6,470 bases of DNA from ANME-2 cluster archaeon (GCA_023544605.1 JAMJFQ010000085.1:1-6470); one strand, 5' to 3'. Positions 1-5,598 are shown, numbered from the stretch's first letter. Numbers and translations are program-made. The notes: a model not told the origin generated them from the sequence alone.

Positions 1-27
1 CCTTCGGTCGGATTAACTTGAGTACAA

Positions 28-54
28 AAAGTTATACTTTATGTACAATAAAAA
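28..54 (+). repeat. 27-bp direct repeat, copy 1 (dacZ promoter region)
   Basis: This stretch is identical over 27 bases to 3997-4023. Its core reads GTTATACTTTATGTACAATA. It ends 26 bases before the dacZ start codon. The TATACTTTA part (33-41) is a plausible archaeal TATA-like box, which would place transcription start near 58-66, just ahead of the AGGGA ribosome binding site at 69-73. A TCGGAT sequence lies upstream at 8-13, matching one ahead of the other copy. The identity is read directly; the promoter role is inferred. Confidence 0.75.
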
Positions 55-80
55 ATTGAAAGAACTATAGGGACGCCAAA

Positions 81-971
81 ATGACAGACAAAGAAGTGAT
101 ACTCAAGACCGCTGCAGATATTGCCAAAAAGATATCAGCTTCGGCCATAATCATAATGTCTGATGACCTGTCTCCTGATATTGAGGTTGATATCCCTATA
201 CTGGTGGCCTCCCCTTCAGCCATGATGGCAATTTATCCCACTTTTGAACCTGAGCACATCGAAGACGAAAAGAACCCTGCAAAAAAGCTCCAAACCCTAT
301 CCAAAACCCTTTACCATAAGGTATCCACAGGAACTGAATATATCATCGAAACATCTGCTACCGCTTTTATCAATGACCTGCTATCAGGTGACAAAGTGGT
401 GGGCGTAATTTCCTATGCTGGTACATCCAGCATTTTGGTGCATGATCTCAGGGAGAACACCCTGGTAAAAGAACTGAGGGCATGCACAGAACGGGTCCAA
501 TTGGATACCCTGCGCTCAGTACTGTCCATTGCAATGGACCTGGGTGCATACGGCAGGGAAGGTAAGCATTTGGGCACTGCATTCATCATCGGGGATACTG
601 AAGAGGTGATAAAACGTTCACACCAACTGGTACTGAATCCTTACTTTGGTCATCCACCTGAAGCTTCAAACATCACCGATATCTCCTCCTGGGAAACGGT
701 CAAGGAGTTTGCCCAGCTTGATGGCATGTTCATACTGGACGGTGATGGCTATATTTACGCGAGCGGGCGTTACCTTGACGTTGACGCCAGGGATATAGGA
801 ACCATGAAAGGACTTGGCGGGAGGCACACGTCTGCTGCTGCCATTACCAGGAACACCGAGGCCGTAGCAGTAACGGTTTCACAGAGCGAGGGTGTGGTCA
901 GGGTGTACCGGGACGGTATACAGGTCATGGAACTCGACCCAAGGGTTTCAAAAGTATCCCGTTATAGATAA
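81..971 (+). CDS. dacZ: DacZ-type diadenylate cyclase (cyclic di-AMP synthase)
   Basis: Predicted to condense two ATP into cyclic di-AMP, an archaeal and bacterial second messenger linked to osmotic and potassium control. The 296-residue protein has an N-terminal alpha/beta region (about 1-130) of the kind found in archaeal DacZ, then a DisA_N catalytic domain (about 145-285). Visible landmarks are GREGKHLGTAFIIGD (158-172), the LDG loop (213-215) and GGRHTSAAA (246-254), matching the RHR-type nucleotide-binding motif. The usual DGA triplet reads DGM (214-216). There is no membrane segment, so it should be cytosolic. The ATG at 81 is preceded by AGGGA (69-73) at a spacing of 7. The lipoprotein gene follows after 14 bp, suggesting co-transcription. 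The family call is firm; activity is inferred. Confidence 0.94.
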   Translation: MTDKEVILKTAADIAKKISASAIIIMSDDLSPDIEVDIPILVASPSAMMAIYPTFEPEHIEDEKNPAKKLQTLSKTLYHKVSTGTEYIIETSATAFINDLLSGDKVVGVISYAGTSSILVHDLRENTLVKELRACTERVQLDTLRSVLSIAMDLGAYGREGKHLGTAFIIGDTEEVIKRSHQLVLNPYFGHPPEASNITDISSWETVKEFAQLDGMFILDGDGYIYASGRYLDVDARDIGTMKGLGGRHTSAAAITRNTEAVAVTVSQSEGVVRVYRDGIQVMELDPRVSKVSRYR

Positions 972-975
972 AACC

Positions 976-980
976 GGGTG
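976..980 (+). promoter_or_regulatory. Ribosome binding site supporting a TTG start
   Basis: GGGTG lies 5 bases before the TTG at 986. No ATG or GTG offers a complete signal peptide, and the TTG start gives a short positively charged N-terminus (MLRNIRQ) followed at once by a hydrophobic core, so this site fixes the start of the lipoprotein gene. Confidence 0.6.
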
Positions 981-985
981 TAATC

Positions 986-1795
986 TTGCTGCGTAACATC
1001 AGACAATTAAATATCCTCCTTATAACCGTCCTGTTGATTTTTACACTTTTTGGCGGCGGCTGCCTGGGTAACAAAGCCCCAGAGCCCATTAACCTGGAAC
1101 CTGGCGACCCTCGCCTTTATGAACTGGGTCCAATCCCTGACCATGTGACCAATCTGACCACTTTTTTCCTATTTGCCAACACGACCATTAAAGCTGTAAC
1201 CACAATTACCAACACATCCACCCTGGACATTGCCATCCCTGTAGATATGTCCCGGTCTACTGCAAAGAAGGAGCCTGATATCGGTGATATAGTGGTGATT
1301 GGCAGTACCTCTCCTTTTGCGCACCATTCTAATCCCAGTACCTTCTCCAACATATCTTTCAATTCCACATATACAAGCTCACAGGGAAAAAATACCATAC
1401 ACCTTCACTTTGCCCAGACTATAACCGGATTAGTCGCTTATTCCTATGCATTAGAACAAGGTCAGTTCTACCACTTCCCATCCAGGAATGAGACCGTTAT
1501 TGTAGTATTACCCGAAGGATATGATGCGGGTAATTTCATTCTGGGCCCCCTCAGGCCAAAACCGGACAGCAGGTCAATTGATATTGACGGCAGGGTGCGA
1601 CTACGATGGGATGATACATCCCCAATCCAGAATTACATTAATGTCAAGTATTATAAGTCATCACTCCCTACCATTATGGGCATACTGGTTATAATCCTGG
1701 TCGCAGCGGGTCTTGTCACTGCGATTTATTTTAAATCCCAGATTCGAAAATTGCGGCAAATGCGGGAATCCATGGAATCTGATGTGAAAAAGTGA
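986..1795 (+). CDS. Predicted surface lipoprotein with C-terminal membrane anchor (DUF5803-like?)
   Basis: Function unknown. The 269-residue protein starts with a basic stretch and a hydrophobic segment (8-22) followed by GGGC, with Cys26 as a likely lipid-modified residue. The archaeal lipobox is imperfect because position -3 is Gly rather than a bulky aliphatic residue. Residues 27-225 form an extracellular-looking region rich in Thr and Asn, with six N-glycosylation sequons (for example N56, N65, N76, N122, N126, N168). A hydrophobic segment (228-249) then precedes a basic cytoplasmic tail (KSQIRKLRQMRESMESDVKK). The architecture resembles the archaeal DUF5803 family, but that is from memory and unsure. 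Its position 14 bp behind dacZ suggests one transcript. It ends 5 bp from the convergent MBL gene, with no obvious terminator between. Confidence 0.72.
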   Translation: MLRNIRQLNILLITVLLIFTLFGGGCLGNKAPEPINLEPGDPRLYELGPIPDHVTNLTTFFLFANTTIKAVTTITNTSTLDIAIPVDMSRSTAKKEPDIGDIVVIGSTSPFAHHSNPSTFSNISFNSTYTSSQGKNTIHLHFAQTITGLVAYSYALEQGQFYHFPSRNETVIVVLPEGYDAGNFILGPLRPKPDSRSIDIDGRVRLRWDDTSPIQNYINVKYYKSSLPTIMGILVIILVAAGLVTAIYFKSQIRKLRQMRESMESDVKK

Positions 1796-1800
1796 AATGA

Positions 1801-2541
1801 TCAGATTATAAATTCCATGCCGTCCTTACCCAAAGGCCATTCCCTGACAGCTTCTGTATGGGGTGGGTACATGTGGCTGACATGGGTGAAAACTACCTCA
1901 CGCGCGCCCAGCTGCCTGCTTAGTTCAAAGGCTTCTGCAGCATTCATGTGCTTGACCAGGTCAATACCTTGCGGCACGATGGCATCAATGATAAGCAGGT
2001 CGGCATTCTGCATCAAGTCCAGGCTCTGCTGCGATATATTCACATTGGTATCGCCTGTTATGACAACTTTCTTATCGCCCTCAGTAACCATTACGCCGGC
2101 AGATTCTCTTATTGGCGGGTGGTTTACAGGGAACAGGGTAAAGGTAAGTCCTGCCAGTTCAAAGGATTCGAACCACTCCACATCAAGACGGTGTGGCTTT
2201 AAAAATCCCAGGTATTGCAGGATATAGTCCAGTGTTTCCCTGAGCCCATACACAGGCACATGGTTCTGGACCCGGTGAAAGTCACCAAACCCCGCATAAT
2301 GGTCATAATGCCCGTGGGTCCAGATAACCCCCTCCACATGGTCAAGTCCCCTGGATATCATCTGCCATCTAAGGTCAGGACTGGTATCCACCAGCACATT
2401 TCCTCCCGGCCCTTCCAGGAGCACCGAGAACCTGAGTCTCTGGCTGGGACCCCCGTTTAAGGCATCCTGGCAAGCAGGGCAGTGACAACCTATCTTTGGA
2501 GTACCGATGGCGTCACCGGTACCCAGCAGTACGACTTTCAT
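1801..2541 (-). CDS. PhnP-like metallo-beta-lactamase-fold hydrolase
   Basis: A probable metal-dependent phosphodiesterase of the MBL superfamily (PhnP/COG1235 group). The 246-residue protein carries the signature HGHYDH (76-81) plus further likely metal ligands His141, Asp164 (in TGDT) and His220 or His223. A CxCxxC cluster (C19, C21, C24) sits near the N-terminus, as in E. coli PhnP, where such cysteines bind an extra structural zinc. PhnP itself opens a ribosyl cyclic phosphate in C-P lyase metabolism, but no phosphonate genes are present, so the substrate is unknown. There is no signal peptide, so it should be cytosolic. Its ATG overlaps the AAA+ stop codon as ATGA, indicating translational coupling. 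The fold is certain; a cyclic phosphate ester substrate is inferred. Confidence 0.9.
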   Translation of the reverse strand: MKVVLLGTGDAIGTPKIGCHCPACQDALNGGPSQRLRFSVLLEGPGGNVLVDTSPDLRWQMISRGLDHVEGVIWTHGHYDHYAGFGDFHRVQNHVPVYGLRETLDYILQYLGFLKPHRLDVEWFESFELAGLTFTLFPVNHPPIRESAGVMVTEGDKKVVITGDTNVNISQQSLDLMQNADLLIIDAIVPQGIDLVKHMNAAEAFELSRQLGAREVVFTHVSHMYPPHTEAVREWPLGKDGMEFII

Positions 2542-3812
2542 CTTTCATCTTCAGGTATATAGTTAAAGGCACTCCGTTTATTGAACTCACCCACTGCCCT
2601 GACAAGGTCTTCCTGGTTCAGTGCAAACCTATCAACCATAAGTGCGTTCAACACTGCTTCCCGTACCACCATCCGCAGATCTGAACCTGAATACCCATCG
2701 GTGATTGAGGCTATTTCGGCAGCATTAAAAGTGCCGTCTATCTCAGATAGTACATATTCAAGTATCTTCTGCCGCATCTCTTCATCAGGCAGGGGGAAAT
2801 TCACTATATCGTCAAATCGCCTCCATGCAGCACTGTCCAGCAAGTGTGGGTGGTTGGTGGCGCCAATGAGCAGCACTCCATGTTTTACCAGACTGATATT
2901 GTCGATGGCCTTAAGCAGCGTGTTCACTGCACGTTTCAAGGCTGCATGTTCATCCGATGACCGGGTTTTGGCTATGAAATCGAACTCGTCTATAAAAAGT
3001 ATACAGGGACTCAATCCTTTTGCCAGTTCGAACACCCTGTCAATGTTCTTGGCAGTTTCGCCCAGGTACTGGTCCGTTATCATGGACAGTTTGACCTCAA
3101 CGAAGGGGATCTTTAATTTACCAGACATGGCCCTGGCAGTTGAGGTCTTGCCCGTGCCGGGCGGGCCCACGAACAGCAATTTTCCAATCTCCAGAAGTCC
3201 TATCCTTGTCAAGTAGTCCCTGAACTGTATGGCCTTGACCATCTTCTCTACTTCGTCCTTCTGGTCCTGGTTAAGTACTAACTGGTCAAGGGTCTGGTCA
3301 ATCTCCTCGGGAACCAGGATATGTGCCAGTTTGAGTACCTCTTCAGTTTCTTTCTCGCCGCTGATCTGTGATATAAGTGAATCAATCCACTGTCTGCTGA
3401 CTTCTTTTGGCTCATTTTTCTGTTTTGCTTCTTCATAGCTCACATCCAGTGAATCATAGTTCTCATAGAAGTGAGCAAGCACCGGGTTGTTCTGGATACA
3501 TTTTGCACCCTGCTTATGTTTAGCCAACCACTTTACTCCCAGGTCAAATACGGTAAGTTTTAGTTGTGAACCGAACTCCTCGTACACTAAAAACGGCAGG
3601 GACTTTGCTATTTCAACCGGATTCTTAATATTATACAGTATTGTCAGGTCTTTGGCTGTAACGTTCAGGGGCCGTTTTACGGTACCTTCTTTATCGTCCC
3701 AGTAATGTTTTCTTAGATTGGCAGGTAGGTCATCTACCTGAAGGTCATCCGTTTTGTTATATATCTCAGCAGTTAAGACCAGTTCAGTGGTTTTAAGTTT
3801 TTCGTCGTCCAT
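2538..3812 (-). CDS. AAA+ family ATPase
   Basis: A 424-residue single-module AAA+ protein predicted to use ATP to remodel or unfold an unknown partner. Residues 1-165 form a family-specific N-terminal region without a recognised domain. It is followed by a linker helix (about 170-205) and the ATPase core: Walker A GPPGTGKT (216-223), pore-loop region DQYLGET (247-253), Walker B ILFIDE (271-276), sensor 1 GATN (317-320), arginine-finger region AAWRRFDD (328-335) and the GYSGSDLR sensor-2 helix (373-380). This pattern is close to the CDC48/katanin/spastin class. All catalytic residues are present. No transmembrane segment is seen. It is followed by, and overlaps, the MBL hydrolase gene, so the two probably act in one process. 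The start ATG at 3812 has only a weak ribosome binding site (GATGGTC). Confidence 0.9.
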   Translation of the reverse strand: MDDEKLKTTELVLTAEIYNKTDDLQVDDLPANLRKHYWDDKEGTVKRPLNVTAKDLTILYNIKNPVEIAKSLPFLVYEEFGSQLKLTVFDLGVKWLAKHKQGAKCIQNNPVLAHFYENYDSLDVSYEEAKQKNEPKEVSRQWIDSLISQISGEKETEEVLKLAHILVPEEIDQTLDQLVLNQDQKDEVEKMVKAIQFRDYLTRIGLLEIGKLLFVGPPGTGKTSTARAMSGKLKIPFVEVKLSMITDQYLGETAKNIDRVFELAKGLSPCILFIDEFDFIAKTRSSDEHAALKRAVNTLLKAIDNISLVKHGVLLIGATNHPHLLDSAAWRRFDDIVNFPLPDEEMRQKILEYVLSEIDGTFNAAEIASITDGYSGSDLRMVVREAVLNALMVDRFALNQEDLVRAVGEFNKRSAFNYIPEDER

Positions 3813-3818
3813 TGACCA

Positions 3819-3930
3819 TCAATTCCAAATATAAATTAAAGGCTCTATATTGGTCATGTTGATGTAAATAAGTTTCTAACAAAAAAGCCTATAAAAATAT
3901 GCTGGATTACAGTAACACTCCTGGAATTGA
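3819..3930 (-). repeat. Perfect 9-bp inverted repeat spanning the AAA+ gene leader
   Basis: TCAATTCCA (3819-3827) and TGGAATTGA (3922-3930) are exact reverse complements, 94 bases apart. Read on the minus strand, the second arm ends six bases before the AAA+ start codon, so a transcript covering this stretch could fold its leader. The enclosed DNA is AT-rich and holds TATA-like stretches on both strands: TTTATATT near 3829-3836 (minus) and CCTATAAAAATAT near 3888-3900 (plus). Pairing is seen; function is unproven and chance is possible in AT-rich DNA. Confidence 0.35.
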
Positions 3931-3931
3931 G

Positions 3932-3940
3932 AAAAAAAAA
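3932..3940 (-). terminator. Oligo-T terminator after UPF0058
   Basis: Nine consecutive T residues on the minus strand, directly downstream of the inverted repeat arm at 3941-3949. Archaeal transcription commonly ends at oligo-T tracts. It would end a minus-strand transcript coming from UPF0058, or from a separate small RNA, before the AAA+ promoter region. Confidence 0.5.
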
Positions 3941-3996
3941 TGTCCCAAAAATAACAAGAAAATCCTCGCTAGCGCTCGGATATTTCTAAAGCATAT

Positions 3997-4023
3997 AAAG
4001 TTATACTTTATGTACAATAAAAA
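3997..4023 (+). repeat. 27-bp direct repeat, copy 2 (UPF0058/AAA+ spacer)
   Basis: Identical to 28-54. No convincing plus-strand gene follows this copy: the next annotated gene, UPF0058, runs the opposite way. TCGGAT at 3976-3981 lies at almost the same distance upstream as in copy 1, one base different, while the bases between differ. It may be a binding site, a stranded promoter copy, or part of a dispersed repeat family. Confidence 0.75.
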
Positions 4024-4062
4024 GTAATGACTGCAATAACCGTTTGGGACAAAATGTATTAA

Positions 4063-4347
4063 TTATTTTATGATTTGGCCTTCATTGAAAGTCTTGTCTG
4101 CCAGCTTATTCATGCGAATCGATGTTCTGCCGACACCAGAAAAATCATCTTCTGAGATCATATGTGCGATCTCGCTTCCAAGTACGAATATGGCATGCTT
4201 ATGTTCGGCCTTACTACGATGTACGTGTACAGGACTTATACCCAAATTCTCGTAAATATTGAAACTCGCGCAATCTCCGCTTTTTTCAAAAAATTTTTTC
4301 ATTTGTGCCATCAAAGTATGAAGTTGTATCAATTCTTCCTTGTGCAT
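4063..4347 (-). CDS. UPF0058 family protein
   Basis: A 94-residue conserved archaeal protein of unknown function. Features typical of the family are the N-terminal helix MHKEELIQLHTLMAQMKKFFE (1-21), the SPVHVHRSKAEHKHAIFVL segment (38-56) and a basic C-terminus. It has no membrane segment or signal peptide and is probably a small helical cytosolic protein. The start ATG is backed by GGAGGT (4363-4358, minus strand) ten bases upstream. Third codon positions look more AT-rich than in the neighbouring genes. It is divergent from the methyltransferase-like gene. A perfect inverted repeat at 4385-4406 overlaps its likely TATA region, so it may be regulated there. The family assignment is good; the role is unknown. 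Confidence 0.85.
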   Translation of the reverse strand: MHKEELIQLHTLMAQMKKFFEKSGDCASFNIYENLGISPVHVHRSKAEHKHAIFVLGSEIAHMISEDDFSGVGRTSIRMNKLADKTFNEGQIIK

Positions 4348-4357
4348 TTATTTCCCA

Positions 4358-4363
4358 ACCTCC
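4358..4363 (-). promoter_or_regulatory. Ribosome binding site of UPF0058
   Basis: GGAGGT on the minus strand, matching the 3' end of archaeal 16S rRNA, with ten bases to the ATG at 4347. It supports that start and shows that the transcript has a leader. Confidence 0.6.
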
Positions 4364-4384
4364 AAAACCAAATACTTATTGACA

Positions 4385-4406
4385 TGCGAATAAAACCTAA
4401 TTCGCA
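4385..4406. promoter_or_regulatory. Perfect 7-bp inverted repeat, candidate operator
   Basis: TGCGAAT (4385-4391) and ATTCGCA (4400-4406) are exact reverse complements with an 8-base centre. The centre and inner arms contain TTTTATT on the minus strand, a plausible TATA box that would start UPF0058 transcription near 4368, just before its ribosome binding site. A dimeric repressor binding here could block TBP. The symmetry is seen; the role is inferred. Confidence 0.45.
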
Positions 4407-4531
4407 CATCTAATGTACGATTTACTATCCTGTACAAAAAGGGTTTTGTCGGAATGTTACTTCCTATCAGTCTACCTTAAAGTTTTCTAAATAATCTTCA
4501 TGATTGTTGTTAAAAAAGAACCTAACATAAG

Positions 4532-4563
4532 TTTAAAAAATATTGGTTGTATAGTACTATAAA
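4532..4563 (+). promoter_or_regulatory. Promoter of the methyltransferase-like gene with a 12-bp palindrome
   Basis: TTTAAAAAATATT (4532-4544) is centred about 26 bases before the ATG at 4564. That is the usual TATA-to-start distance in archaea, so transcription probably begins at or next to the start codon. No ribosome binding site is present, in keeping with a leaderless message. The perfect palindrome TATAGTACTATA (4550-4561) lies between the TATA-like box and the start codon, where a bound regulator could interfere with initiation. Confidence 0.5.
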
Positions 4564-5298
4564 ATGCCATACGCTACATTTGACCGCGACGAATTCACAG
4601 CACGAACAGGATTAGGGCCTGACATGCAAGTGCTCAACATCGGCCCGGACCATATTACACCCATCCAGATTGCCAGGAATGTTGAAACCACAGTAATTAC
4701 GGCTATTTCAAACCCCGGATATGCCCGGGGCCTACTCGCAGCCTCAGACGATGAAATAAGCCCTGTTGTATCCGAATATTCCCATCTGCCCTTCAAGAGC
4801 GCCTCCTTTGACATTATTTTCTCTTACCATGCCCTGAACAACATTCCACCACAGGATGTCCCCGATGTGCTGGTGGAAGCAGGAAGGTTACTTAATGACA
4901 ACTGCCGGATAGCTTCACTGGTCTGGTCACTGAAACCCACCAATAACGCCCAGTCGTCACATATGATGCTGCTGGAAATACTGGCACAATTAGGCATCAT
5001 CCACCTGCATTCCTTTGGAGATATCTCCAGATGGCTGGAAGCGGCCGGGTTCGATGAAATTACTATGGAACTGGTTACCAACCACATACCAGTACCTGAA
5101 GGATGGGTGCACTCTCACATAACGCGGCTCGACCAGATTATCAGTAAGCGTGCAGGGGACCTTGACCTGCCAGATATAAGCGATGCACTGGAATCATACC
5201 ACAAGCATGCTAAAGAATATGGGGAGGAAATGCTGCCTTCCATACAGTTCATGGCAAGGCATAGTGCAGGACTATCAGGTATTGATATTGTACTTTGA
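4564..5298 (+). CDS. Class I SAM-dependent methyltransferase-like protein
   Basis: A 244-residue protein with the layout of a UbiE-type class I methyltransferase. It has a motif I region QVLNIGPD (22-29), an acidic/turn region near 60-72, then LPFKSASFDIIFSYHALNNI (75-94), the typical post-II strand and helix. An EAGRLL helix follows (105-110), then a beta strand RIASLVWS (115-122) and a later WLEAAGFDEI segment (157-166). The glycine-rich loop is degenerate: the usual GxGxG is replaced by GPDHIT, so SAM binding may be altered or lost. The substrate is unknown. There is no signal peptide. The gene appears leaderless and divergent from UPF0058. The Lsm gene follows after about 75 bp with its own possible promoter. 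Confidence 0.8.
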   Translation: MPYATFDRDEFTARTGLGPDMQVLNIGPDHITPIQIARNVETTVITAISNPGYARGLLAASDDEISPVVSEYSHLPFKSASFDIIFSYHALNNIPPQDVPDVLVEAGRLLNDNCRIASLVWSLKPTNNAQSSHMMLLEILAQLGIIHLHSFGDISRWLEAAGFDEITMELVTNHIPVPEGWVHSHITRLDQIISKRAGDLDLPDISDALESYHKHAKEYGEEMLPSIQFMARHSAGLSGIDIVL

Positions 5299-5362
5299 TT
5301 CTCGGTTTGATACAAAATATTAAAGTATCCATCTTACCAATAAGGGTGTTAATAAAAACTTT

Positions 5363-5367
5363 GAGGA
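5363..5367 (+). promoter_or_regulatory. Ribosome binding site deciding the Lsm start
   Basis: GAGGA ends six bases before the TTG at 5374 but directly abuts the in-frame TTG at 5368. The spacing favours 5374 as the start, giving an N-terminus of MFPTKK that resembles archaeal Lsm proteins. Confidence 0.55.
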
Positions 5368-5373
5368 TTGATT

Positions 5374-5598
5374 TTGTTTCCGACTAAAAAAGTTCAAACG
5401 ATGATAGGCCAGATGGTTCAGGTTGAGATGAAAGGTGGTCAGCATATCCTGGAGGGAAAACTGGAGAGTTCAGATGAATATCTCAATATGCATCTTTCCA
5501 GTACTGTAGAGATTATCGACGGTGAGAGGGCGAAATCGTTGGGGTCAGTGGTACTCAGGGGTAACAACATAATCATAATCAACCCGGTGGAGAATTAG
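5374..5598 (+). CDS. Archaeal Sm-like (Lsm) RNA-binding protein
   Basis: A 74-residue single-domain Sm fold, expected to form a ring that binds U-rich RNA and to act as an RNA chaperone like bacterial Hfq. The Sm1 motif is at about 12-46, with LESSDEYLNMHL (30-41) holding the conserved Asp34 and Asn38. The Sm2 motif is VVLRGNNIIII (59-69) with the RGNN RNA-binding residues (62-65). The length fits the family. Both candidate starts are TTG; 5374 is preferred over 5368 because of the ribosome binding site spacing. A TATA-like AAAATATTAAAG (about 5314-5325) may give it its own promoter. The winged-helix gene follows after 8 bp, so the two are almost certainly co-transcribed. Which RNAs it binds cannot be told from the sequence. 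Confidence 0.93.
   Translation: MFPTKKVQTMIGQMVQVEMKGGQHILEGKLESSDEYLNMHLSSTVEIIDGERAKSLGSVVLRGNNIIIINPVEN

Larger units (their letters stand above)
3932..4051 (-). ncRNA. Candidate structured RNA or long 3' UTR terminator element
   Basis: On the minus strand this 120-base segment opens with TGTCCCAAA (4051-4043), closes with TTTGGGACA (3949-3941) and then runs into nine T residues. The arms are perfect complements and could close a helix 93 bases apart. Inside is a possible small hairpin (3981-3962) with ATCC/GGAT arms, two G-A mismatches in tandem and a short GC stem around the palindrome CGCTAGCG (3967-3974). The 27-bp repeat copy also lies inside. The segment begins 11 bases after the UPF0058 stop codon, so it may be that gene's 3' untranslated region rather than an independent RNA. 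A TATA-like ATAAAATAATTAATA (about 4060-4074) lies just upstream. No known RNA family is recognised. Confidence 0.3.

Noticed and set aside
1117..1398. A 93-codon minus-strand frame inside the lipoprotein gene
   Set aside because: The plus-strand frame has a signal peptide, sequons and a membrane anchor in a consistent order; the minus frame has no ribosome binding site or known motif.
1817..2227. A 136-codon plus-strand frame antisense to the MBL gene
   Set aside because: It is the shadow of a well-supported MBL-fold gene and has no domain signature of its own.
1801..2541. Naming the MBL gene phnP and assigning phosphonate catabolism
   Set aside because: No other C-P lyase genes are visible, and the archaeal homologues are far from the characterised enzyme.
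2581..3216. A 211-codon plus-strand frame antisense to the AAA+ gene
   Set aside because: The minus strand encodes a complete AAA+ core with all motifs; the antisense product is Ser-rich with no recognisable domain.
3899..4027. A 42-codon plus-strand open frame running through the second 27-bp repeat
   Set aside because: The ATG is embedded in a TATA-like stretch with no ribosome binding site, the product is Lys/Asn-rich low-complexity sequence, and the same repeat at 28-54 sits in a non-coding promoter region.
4027..4062. An 11-residue peptide (MTAITVWDKMY) behind repeat copy 2
   Set aside because: It is too short to judge, has no ribosome binding site, and overlaps the inverted repeat arm that better explains the sequence.
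4434..4449. ACAAA/TTTTGT small hairpin in the divergent spacer
   Set aside because: The arms are short and mostly A-T; it would be expected by chance in such AT-rich DNA.
4557..5315. Minus-strand frames across the methyltransferase-like gene
   Set aside because: They are short, Ser-rich and overlap a plus-strand frame with clear methyltransferase motifs and a well-placed promoter.
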